Below, piece after piece: positions 6,720-12,509 of a stretch of DNA of 12,522 bases (within the stretch, counting starts at the first letter, position 1; each line of letters begins with the position of its first letter). This DNA is from STC-74 sp031423995 (GTDB taxonomy: Bacteria > Patescibacteriota > Gracilibacteria > BD1-5 > UBA2023). The DNA lies in contig JANPGO010000018.1 in assembly GCA_031423995.1 (NCBI GenBank), positions 1-12,522 of the forward strand. Direction: 5' to 3'. Under the pieces are notes generated by a model that worked only from the letters and a program-made list of their open reading frames with translations, was not told the DNA's origin and ran no database searches. Made by a program: the position numbers and the translations under genes.

Positions 6720-8384
6720 ATGAAGTCCTCATTCTTTCGTTCGATTGTAGCCCTATCTCTCAGTACGCTCACGATCGTAGTATGGGCAGCCGAAACTATT
6801 CCTCAGAAAATTCATCATTTTGCCGTCATCGCTCCAGATACAGCAAAAGTTGGGGAAGCGATCGATGTGACCGTCGAAGCACGAGACAAGGATGATAAAT
6901 TGATCCCAACCTACCACGGATCAGTATTCTTTCAGGCTTCAACAGACTTCAATGCAACCATTCCAAGTCAAGGAAAAGCGATCCAATTCATTCAGGAGAC
7001 AGATAAAGGAGTCAAAAAATTCAACAAAGGAGTTATCTTCAAGAAAGTTGGGGAACAGAGTCTCGAGGTTTCAGACGCAGTCGAGGATGCTTCAGGAAAG
7101 AAGACTATCAAGATTGATGCAGCCGATTCTACAACAACTCCGTCCGGAAGTGGTACAGACACCATTTCGATCCTTACACCTTCAAACAACGATATCGTGA
7201 ATATGGGAGACCTCGTAACTATCAGTGGATATGGAAAGAAAAATAGCAAAGTCAATGTCAAGCTCAATGGATCAGAATTTGCAACCGTATCGACAGATGA
7301 AAATGGCCTCTATAGTAAAACCCTTCCCACACTCACTCAACAGTCAAATATCGTCATGGTAGACCTCCTCGATGGCACAAATAAAGTCCTTGGAACTGCA
7401 CAGGTTCGATTCAGTGTCAGCAACACCAATCCTGTCATGAACAGCCTCACTATTGCACCGAATGCTTCAGTGGAAGCAGGTGCAAGTATTACCCTCACCG
7501 TCGATGCTGATCCAGGACTCTCGGAAGTCAGTATAACGATCGATGGAAGTGTTGTCACTTTGAAGGAATGAGTTTCTGGAAAATATACCAGTCAGACTAT
7601 TGCTCCAGCAAAGCCTGGAAGTTATCTACTCACAGTGAACCTCAAGAATGCTCTTGCTCAGGGTACCGCAAAGCCAAATGCTGGAACTCTCACCGTGACA
7701 GAGAAAGCTCTCCCTCCCGCTGGAAAATTTAGTAATGTGCGAGCGGAAATGCAAGGAAATAAGGCAGTATTTACCTTTGGGGTGGAAAATCTTCCTCGTG
7801 ACCTTGTACGATTCAAGATTGCATATGGAATCAATAGTGACAACCTTTCAGAACAAGTCATGACAAAGGATATCAAGGATATTCAATCAGCTTCATGAAT
7901 ATACACTTGGTATATTCCAAATCTTGAACCAAAAAATTATACATTCCGTATCTTTGGAATGAGAGCAGATCAAACGCTGATCTCTAATTTTTCATCTGAA
8001 TCAGTTGCACTCATGGCCTGAGTCGCTGGATGTACTATTGCCAATGTAAGTGAAGTCAAAGTCGACACAACCAAGGATAAAAGTATTCTCTCTTGGCTCT
8101 CTGTCACAGGCGCTATCTCCTACAATATCTATAAGTTCACTGCCGCTGGTGATCCAGAGTTCCTCCAGAATACGAAGGAAACTCAATATGTACTTTTTCT
8201 TGCATCATGATCCGTCGTCCATGAAGACTTCGGGATCAAGGCTCTCTGTGATGAGAAGACGGAATCAGCTGATATCACCAAGGTATCAAAAGTTCAGACA
8301 GGACCATGAATGCTCGGCATTCTGATCGTCATCTCTTCAATCATCGGCGTCGCCATCCTGAGACGCAGAAATACACTTGTATAG
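6720..8384 (+). CDS. Secreted, membrane-anchored Ig/FN3-repeat surface protein
   Basis: A 554-aa exported protein. Residues 1-24 are a signal peptide (basic MKSSFFRS, then a hydrophobic core ending VVWA). About 27-120 is an Ig-like domain of the kind with PTYHGSVFFQASTD and DKGVKKFNKGV. About 145-230 is a second Ig-like domain (VTISGYGKKNSKVNVKLNG, then STDENGLYSKTL), and about 237-325 a third. Two fibronectin type III-like units follow (about 335-433, with IYTWYIPNLEPKNYTFRIFG, and 435-525, with SWLSVTGAISYNIYKF). The end reads TGPG, a hydrophobic helix of about 15 residues, then RRRNTLV, like a wall or membrane sorting tail. Five TGA codons (7569, 7896, 8019, 8208, 8307) are Gly. ATG 6720 is preferred to 6684 because it starts directly at the signal peptide. 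Probably an adhesin-like or structural surface protein; ligand unknown. Confidence 0.85.
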
Positions 8385-8410
8385 ATCAGAAAAAGTTGTT
8401 AAAAAATTTT

Positions 8411-8438
8411 TTGACTTCATCTTCAGTTTCTATATAAT
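8411..8438 (+). promoter_or_regulatory. Promoter of rpmH-rnpA
   Basis: TTGACT (8411-8416), a 16-bp spacer and a perfect TATAAT (8433-8438), one of the strongest promoters in the window. The start near 8445 gives a leader of about 20 nt. It follows an AT-rich palindrome but no GC-rich terminator. Confidence 0.8.
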
Positions 8439-8465
8439 TCGCGAGCTTTTTAAAAAAATAGGTAT

Positions 8466-8705
8466 ATGATCGGAAAATTCAAGAAAAGAAAACGACTCCG
8501 TGTTCACGGATTTCTCGCTCGCAAGAGTACTGTCGATGGACAAAAGGTTCTCCGCGCACGCCGAAGAAAAGGGCGTCACGTCCTCGCTGTCAGCTACCCA
8601 AACCGATTCAAGAATGTTCGTGGGAAAAGTAAGCACCACAACGTCGCGGGAGGAAACGCTCGTATTGTCACATTTCCTGGACTCACAGAACGATTTCGTG
8701 GCTAA
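8466..8705 (+). CDS. rpmH: Ribosomal protein bL34 with C-terminal extension
   Basis: A 79-aa protein with the bL34 core at about residues 6-40: KKRKRLRVHGFLARKSTVDG, then QKVLRARRRKGRHVLAV, matching the family pattern KRKRxxxHGFxxRMxTxxGRxVLxxRRxKGR. Bacterial L34 is usually about 44-46 aa and begins MKRTYQPS; here the opening is MIGKFKKRKR and there is an additional basic tail of about 38 residues (VRGKSKHHNVAGGNARI, ending ERFRG). The context, 5 bp before rnpA and behind a strong promoter, is the classic rpmH-rnpA arrangement and supports the call. It contains no TGA codon. The stop is TAA. Confidence 0.92.
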   Translation: MIGKFKKRKRLRVHGFLARKSTVDGQKVLRARRRKGRHVLAVSYPNRFKNVRGKSKHHNVAGGNARIVTFPGLTERFRG

Positions 8706-8710
8706 TTCCT

Positions 8711-9064
8711 ATGATATCCAAACGCTATCGACTCAATGAAAAAGAACTCGGAAAGGTTTTACGCAAGAAAAAACCTTTCTTTTCGTATTCTCTGGTGGCG
8801 AATATCCTTCCGAATACCCTCGATCATGGACGATGTGCTATCCTTCTGTCCGGAAAGCAGGCAAAATGAAGTGTGAATCGAAACTTCTTGAGACGATGCT
8901 TTTACGATCTTTCTCATTCGTATCTGAAGACTGAGCCCCTTGATGTCGTTTTTGTTCCGAAGAAGTGAGTGGTATTCGACTTCAAAGATGGAGAAAAAAG
9001 AGAAGCATTCGCTCGTGACATTCATTTTCTCTGGAAACTCATCCAGAAAAAAAAGAACCAATAG
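8711..9064 (+). CDS. rnpA: Ribonuclease P protein component
   Basis: A 117-aa protein, the usual length for RnpA, the basic subunit that helps RNase P RNA trim tRNA 5' ends. The RNA-binding signature is KGSVNRNFLRRCFYDL (residues 52-67), equivalent to the family K-A-V-x-R-N-x-x-K-R-x-x-R-E motif. The upstream strands FFSYSLVANILP and downstream PLDVVFVPKKG also fit. Two in-frame TGA codons (8867-8869 and 8966-8968, residues 53 and 86) read as Gly; the first sits at the K-G of the signature. Without recoding no long frame exists, so the gene is easy to miss. It starts 5 bp after rpmH and is co-transcribed with it. Its last codons and TAG stop lie inside the downstream terminator hairpin. Confidence 0.92.
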
Positions 9065-9078
9065 TTGGTTCTTTTTTT
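9048..9078. terminator. Shared terminator between convergent rnpA and the 3D-domain gene
   Basis: A perfect 14-bp stem, AAAAAAAGAACCAA (9048-9061) with TTGGTTCTTTTTTT (9065-9078), and a 3-nt loop TAG (9062-9064) that is the rnpA stop codon. The stop of the opposing gene (9079-9077) lies at the foot of the right arm. Both genes end within this single hairpin. Confidence 0.88.
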
Positions 9079-10252
9079 AGACAAGTTCTTCTTGCAACAT
9101 GACTTCGATGAGACGTTCTCTGGTCGATGGATCAATTGTTCCTGTCGGTTTCAGTCCACTCTTTCTCTGAAGCGACTTCAGGGCAAGGATCGTCGTCGGA
9201 GTCATCGTTCCTGAATCTTTTCCTTTGAAGTATCCAGTAGTTCTCAGAAATTGTTGAAGTTCACGAACATGAATTCATGATTCTCCGCGAATTGGTGTCC
9301 CAAATGTACGAACTTCACTCTCAGCACGAGAGAGTCGAGTCTCCCATGTTGCATGTTCATCAACGAGTTCCTGACGTTCCTTCTCAATCCGTCTGATCTC
9401 AGCATCCCGAAGAGAGAGGTATCGATCATGTTCTTCTGTGAGTTTTGCCTGCGTCATGGGTCAGTAGTTCCCTGCTCCCGGGTCAGTGCTCTTGGCAATA
9501 ACTCCATGATCGAGTTGGAAATCGATGATCATATCTTTCGTCGATCGACCGTCTGAAGTGTAGCCAAGGTCAGTAAATAAGCTGAGTACCGCATCTGAAA
9601 GAACACCGTTCGTAATAGTTATAACCTTCTCGAATCTTGAAAGATCGATTTTCCCTGAATCAATTGCTGCGAAATCAATGCCATTTCCTGAAACAGAACT
9701 CTCGACGATCACTCACGTGACTTTTCTTCGTCACCAGATAAGGGCTCGTTTGAGTCATGCTTCCCCTGATCCCATCCAGATATCGATCCGATCATAGGGT
9801 TGCCCACGATCTCCAGCAGTGACGATAGCACCACCACGATCTGCCACCGTTCCGATACCGAGTCATTCGAACGATATTTTTGTTCCAAATTGGTACGTTT
9901 TTGGAGCGGCAATCATGCCAGGAAAGACCTTTTCTCCACTCGCACCTGTTATTCCGTTTCCATTGAGCTTCACCTCGGCACCATAGTTTCACTTGAGATA
10001 GAAGCTCTGATCAGGAAGAGGAGAATAATACGCAGTGACTATATATTGATGCGTCTCGCCAACCGTTGCTGCATATCCACTCGATGGGAGAAAAGCACAG
10101 AACCCGAGAAAGGTAAATACTGTGTAGAGGTATTTTTTGATGGTTTTTAGTTGAAACTGTGGACGTTCTGGAGCGATGAAGACCAGTGCGATGTCCTGTC
10201 TGATATGGGCTGAGACGAGGCTACTTGCCGAAAGGGATGAATGGAATACCAT
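9077..10252 (-). CDS. Exported 3D-domain protein with two peptidoglycan-binding domains
   Basis: A 391-aa cell-wall protein. An unusually long N-terminus of about 35 residues precedes a hydrophobic segment (TIKKYLYTVFTFLGFCAFL) ending PSSGYAA, read as signal peptide or anchor. About residues 68-180 form a 3D domain (three-aspartate, double-psi barrel, as in MltA and Gram-positive resuscitation-type proteins): YIVTAYYSPLP, then VADRGGAIV and DRIDIW, with D138, D154 and D157 the likely trio. Two peptidoglycan_binding_1 domains follow (about 205-265, LSDAVLSLFTDLGY...; and 327-388, VRELQQFLRTTGYF, LKSLQRKSGL), separated by a charged coiled helix (270-315). Seven TGA codons, the most in the window, are Gly (residues 88, 130, 166, 174, 180, 264, 326). 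It could remodel or bind the cell's own wall or a partner's. ATG 10252 is the only in-frame ATG. Confidence 0.85.
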
Positions 10253-10369
10253 GGAAGAAGATAAAGAATAAACGTCTCTTCTTAATTGCTCGCATAATGC
10301 TCATTGAATGAAACTGTTTTGAACACAAAGACTCTATCACAAACTTCCGAGGAAAAACACTATTTTCTC

Positions 10370-10398
10370 TTGACTCAGGAAGGTATCGTATGTATAGA
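10370..10398 (+). promoter_or_regulatory. Possible plus-strand promoter in the intergenic region
   Basis: TTGACT (10370-10375), a 17-bp spacer with a TG just before the -10, and TATAGA (10393-10398). If active it would read towards tRNA-His through about 280 nt without a clear gene. Confidence 0.3.
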
Positions 10399-10512
10399 TC
10401 GGATTTTTCTCGAAAAAGGAGATACCATTTCCATATCAAGAAAAATAATAAATCATTATCCAGAAAGGATTTCTGAGGAATAAAAGTGTATGATTTTTCC
10501 CAAGAGAACGGA

Positions 10513-10540
10513 ATCATATACAAAAAATGAAAAAACTCAA
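10513..10540 (-). promoter_or_regulatory. Promoter upstream of the 3D-domain gene
   Basis: On the minus strand, TTGAGT (10540-10535), a 16-bp spacer and TATGAT (10518-10513). The start near 10506 would give a leader of about 250 nt before ATG 10252, which is long for this genome. Confidence 0.45.
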
Positions 10541-10684
10541 AAACTTTTTGCAAAGCCCATGACTTTCTATATACTGCCGTGGCTCGGGTTTTTTCGAGTA
10601 GGGTTTGTTGTTGCAGCGATTCGATTGAAATATACACCTAATTCAATCTGCATCCTCAAATAGTTACTCTCGTATTATCGGTAT

Positions 10685-10762
10685 GGCGGCCATAGTTTAG
10701 TTGGTTAGAACGCCGGACTGTGAATCCGGAGGTCGTGGGTTCGAGCCCCATTGGCCGCCCCA
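10685..10762 (+). tRNA. tRNA-His (GTG)
   Basis: A complete cloverleaf: acceptor GCGGCCA (10686-10692) with TGGCCGC (10752-10758), D arm GTTTAGTTGGTTAGAAC, anticodon stem CCGGA/TCCGG with loop CTGTGAA (anticodon GTG), and T arm GTGGG-TTCGAGC-CCCAT. The extra G at 10685 pairs with C73 (10759), the G-1:C73 pair that identifies histidine tRNAs. CCA is encoded (10760-10762). Confidence 0.97.
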
Positions 10763-10772
10763 TCATTTTGAT

Positions 10773-10841
10773 AATGAATAATTCAAAATTATAAATGTAC
10801 AATTTGGAAACGAATTATTTATAATTTACAATTTATCATTA
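10773..10841. repeat. AT-rich inverted repeat 3' of tRNA-His
   Basis: The left arm AATGAATAATTCAAAATTAT... (10773-10797) is roughly the reverse complement of the right arm ATTTATAATTTACAATTTAT... (10817-10841). It includes the AATTCAAAATT word (10780-10790) that recurs at 12347-12357 and 12368-12378, 3' of another tRNA. It resembles small AT-rich intergenic repeats of CPR genomes. Confidence 0.5.
10804..10832 (+). promoter_or_regulatory. Possible promoter of rpsA
   Basis: TTGGAA (10804-10809), a 17-bp spacer and TACAAT (10827-10832), inside the AT-rich repeat, with a start near 10839 and a leader of about 30 nt. The whole region is so AT-rich that chance matches are likely. Confidence 0.3.
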
Positions 10842-10868
10842 ACCTTTATTTCATAATTTTTATTTCTT

Positions 10869-11993
10869 ATGTCAGATTTTGCAAAAGATCTCGCCACTGC
10901 CCCTGCGATCCAATCCTTCAATGTAGGAGATATCGTCGGTGGTGCTGTTGTCGTTGCCAATCAGAAGATGATCCTCGTTGACCTCGATGGTCAATTCACA
11001 GGTATCATCACCGGTTCACACATGCACTCTTCTACGGAAGATACAACCGATATCCAACCAGGAACGCGAATTGAGTCGATCATCATCGGTGATGATGCAC
11101 ACTCTGGACTTATTCACCTCTCTCTGCGCAAGGCGAGCCAGGCAAAACTCATCGAAAAGCTCCATTCAAATTTTGATACCAAAGAAATCATTACTGTCGT
11201 TCCAAACGAAGCCAATAAGGGAGGTCTCCTCATCGATCTCGATGGGATTAAGGGATTTATCCCTGTCTCTCAGCTCACTCCTGCACACTATCCACGTGTC
11301 GAAGGTGCCAATCCAGAAAAAATTCTCGAGCATCTGAACAAGCTCGTCGGCAAGCCATTCCAGGTTCGCGTGATCAATGTCGATCAGAACGGCAAGAAGA
11401 TAATCTTCTCGGAGAAAGCAGCCATCGAAGAACAGCGCGCTGCAGCGATGCAGACGATCAAGATCGGTGACATCGTCGAAGGATACGTCTCTGGCATTCT
11501 CACCTATGGTCTCTTCGTCACCTTCAATGGTATCGAAGGTCTCGTCCATGTCTCTGAGATCGACTGGGGTCATGTGAATAATCCTCACAAGCACGCACGC
11601 ATCGGTGACAAAGTGACCGTTCAGGTGATCGGCATCGAAGGAGAGAAGATCTCCCTCTCGATCAAGCGTCTCAAAGCCAATCCATGGCAAGTCCTCGCTG
11701 ATAAATACCAGGTCGGTGATATCATCGAGGCTCCTGTCCTTCGCCTTTCTCAGTTCGGAATATTTCTCGAGCTCGATGGTGCCATCTCTGGTCTCATCCA
11801 CCTCTCTGAGATCACCGCTGAGATGATGAAGGGTCTTGAGGAAAAGGTCCATGTCGGTGAGATGATGAAGGCTCGAATTATCACCTTCGATCCCGTTGCG
11901 AAGCGCATCGGACTCTCTCTGAAGGCGCTCGATCCGAACTATGTCCCTCCAGCAGAAATCCCAGAAATCCCAAAAGAAGCTCTCGAAGCATAA
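10869..11993 (+). CDS. rpsA: Ribosomal protein S1 (four S1 domains)
   Basis: A 374-aa protein with four S1 RNA-binding domains at about residues 17-88, 104-186, 197-270 and 283-355. The third is the most canonical (IGDIVEGYVSGILTYGLFVTFNGIEGLVHVSEIDW, cited here as separate pieces IGDIVEGYVSG, YGLFVTF and GLVHVSE); the fourth repeats GDIIEAPV, FGIFLEL and GLIHLSE. S1 binds mRNA leaders and helps the ribosome start, relevant in a genome where Shine-Dalgarno sites are scarce. Enterobacterial S1 has six domains; four is usual in Gram-positives, cyanobacteria and CPR. The tail (VPPAEIPEIPKEALEA) is Pro/Glu rich. None of its roughly 33 glycines uses TGA, and codon use is strongly biased to ATC, CTC and GTC, both expected of high expression. 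A terminator follows 40 bp after the TAA. Confidence 0.93.
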   Translation: MSDFAKDLATAPAIQSFNVGDIVGGAVVVANQKMILVDLDGQFTGIITGSHMHSSTEDTTDIQPGTRIESIIIGDDAHSGLIHLSLRKASQAKLIEKLHSNFDTKEIITVVPNEANKGGLLIDLDGIKGFIPVSQLTPAHYPRVEGANPEKILEHLNKLVGKPFQVRVINVDQNGKKIIFSEKAAIEEQRAAAMQTIKIGDIVEGYVSGILTYGLFVTFNGIEGLVHVSEIDWGHVNNPHKHARIGDKVTVQVIGIEGEKISLSIKRLKANPWQVLADKYQVGDIIEAPVLRLSQFGIFLELDGAISGLIHLSEITAEMMKGLEEKVHVGEMMKARIITFDPVAKRIGLSLKALDPNYVPPAEIPEIPKEALEA

Positions 11994-11999
11994 TTCGAT

Positions 12000-12025
12000 C
12001 GTCATTCCTGCGAAGGCAGAAATCC
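12000..12025 (+). repeat. Dispersed CGTCATTCC-type repeat unit
   Basis: CGTCATTCCTGCGAAGGCAG followed by AAATCC, directly after the rpsA stop. It is the same kind of unit as the arms at 258-281 and 304-327. Single copy, no partner arm in the immediate vicinity. Confidence 0.5.
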
Positions 12026-12036
12026 TGTCTCTCAGA

Positions 12037-12062
12037 ATCCTCCAGAAATGGGGGATTTTTTA
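12037..12062 (+). terminator. Terminator of rpsA
   Basis: ATCCTCC (12037-12043) pairs with GGGGGAT (12050-12056), with one T-G pair and a 6-nt loop, followed by a T run to 12061. Confidence 0.75.
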
Positions 12063-12066
12063 TATC

Positions 12067-12096
12067 CATCATTTTGAATGAAGTGAGAGATTTTGC
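12067..12096 (+). repeat. Degenerate unit of the same dispersed repeat
   Basis: CATCATTTTGAATGAAGTGA and the next ten bases resemble CGTCATyCTGAACGAAGTGA... of the element at 258-327. Its end supplies the -35 box of the promoter at 12093. Confidence 0.4.
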
Positions 12097-12120
12097 TTAA
12101 AAAAGAAGATAAGATACTAT
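12093..12120 (+). promoter_or_regulatory. Promoter-like site before a mini-ORF
   Basis: TTGCTT (12093-12098), a 16-bp spacer and TACTAT (12115-12120). The start near 12127 falls just before an ATG at 12129. Confidence 0.45.
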
Positions 12121-12128
12121 TCTCAAAG

Positions 12129-12191
12129 ATGGAAAAGCTGGAACATATACCTGGAAAGCTCAATACAATGACCGCGAAAATGGATCGCTAA
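12129..12191 (+). CDS. Candidate 20-aa peptide or gene remnant
   Basis: ATG 12129 to TAA 12189-12191 encodes a 20-residue peptide starting MEKLEHIPGK. It lies almost leaderless behind a promoter with the genome's usual 16-bp spacing. I recognise no family. Another frame of the same bases reads DGKAGTYTWKAQYNDREN, which looks like a piece of an Ig-type surface domain, so this may instead be a decayed fragment of such a gene. Weak evidence either way. Confidence 0.2.
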   Translation: MEKLEHIPGKLNTMTAKMDR

Positions 12192-12210
12192 GAAATATCT
12201 CGAAAAAAAT

Positions 12211-12238
12211 TTGCATTTTCTCATCGTCTTGCTATAAT
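12211..12238 (+). promoter_or_regulatory. Promoter of tRNA-Arg (and probably tRNA-Leu)
   Basis: TTGCAT (12211-12216), a 16-bp spacer and a perfect TATAAT (12233-12238). The start near 12245 gives about 20 nt of 5' leader to be removed by RNase P. Confidence 0.78.
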
Positions 12239-12265
12239 CCGCAGGCATTCCTTATAGGAAAGAAC

Positions 12266-12341
12266 GCACCCATAGCTCAATTGGAAGAGTAGCGGTCTTC
12301 GAAGCCGTTGGTTGTAGGTTCGAACCCTACTGGGTGCACCA
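12266..12341 (+). tRNA. tRNA-Arg (TCG)
   Basis: A complete 76-nt cloverleaf: acceptor GCACCCA/TGGGTGC, D arm GCTC...GAGT, anticodon stem GCGGT/GCCGT with loop CTTCGAA (anticodon TCG, reading CGA), T arm GTAGG-TTCGAAC-CCTAC, A73 and an encoded CCA. CGA is a common Arg codon in this window's genes, which fits the anticodon. Confidence 0.95.
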
Positions 12342-12346
12342 CAAGT

Positions 12347-12411
12347 AATTCAAAATTACGGATTAAAAATTCAAAATTGTGCCTCTCAATCTTGAATCCC
12401 ACATTTTGAAT
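12347..12411. repeat. AATTCAAAATT short repeats between two tRNAs
   Basis: AATTCAAAATT occurs at 12347-12357 and 12368-12378, and an inverted ATTTTGAAT at 12403-12411. The same word lies 3' of tRNA-His (10780-10790). Confidence 0.5.
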
Positions 12412-12425
12412 CTTGCGTCTATTTT

Positions 12426-12509
12426 GCCCAGGTGGTGGAATGGTAGACACGTACGTTTGAGGTGCGTATGCCTTCGGGTGTGTGGGTTCAAGTCCCATCT
12501 TGGGCACCA
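12426..12509 (+). tRNA. tRNA-Leu (GAG)
   Basis: A class II tRNA with a long variable arm: acceptor GCCCAGG/CTTGGGC (12426-12432, 12499-12505), anticodon stem TACGT/GCGTA with loop TTGAGGT (anticodon GAG, reading CUC), variable arm TGCCTTCGGGTG, T loop TTCAAGT, A73 and an encoded CCA. CTC is the dominant Leu codon in the strongly biased genes here (rpsA, secF). Confidence 0.95.

Larger units (their letters stand above)
10253..10684. other. Intergenic region without a convincing gene
   Basis: About 430 bp upstream of the 3D-domain gene on one side and tRNA-His on the other. A minus-strand frame (10637-10221, 138 aa, Phe/Lys rich) has codon use unlike its neighbours (TTT and TTA instead of TTC and CTC), overlaps the next gene in another frame and is cut by a good minus-strand promoter, so I do not call it a gene. 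I also see a weaker plus-strand promoter-like pair at 10370-10398. An untranslated leader or small RNA is possible, but I cannot match a known RNA. Confidence 0.45.

Noticed and set aside
8395..8416. AT palindrome after the surface gene as a terminator
   Set aside because: The stem is almost all A/T and overlaps the rpmH -35 box; no GC-rich hairpin is present.
5560..9064. Pseudogenes or sequencing frameshifts as the explanation for broken recF, surface protein and rnpA
   Set aside because: All interruptions are TGA only, in the same frame, never TAA or TAG, and at glycine-compatible positions in many independent genes. Recoding explains this; random decay does not.
1205..10252. TGA read as tryptophan (code 4, Mycoplasma type)
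   Set aside because: TGA falls at conserved Gly positions (CsaB GGGG, RnpA KG, linker glycines of SSB), and TGG is used normally for Trp.
11166..12005. Minus-strand open frame (279 aa) opposite rpsA
   Set aside because: Antisense to rpsA; its Asp/Glu/Leu-rich composition mirrors the ATC, CTC and GAT codons of S1, and it shows no domain.
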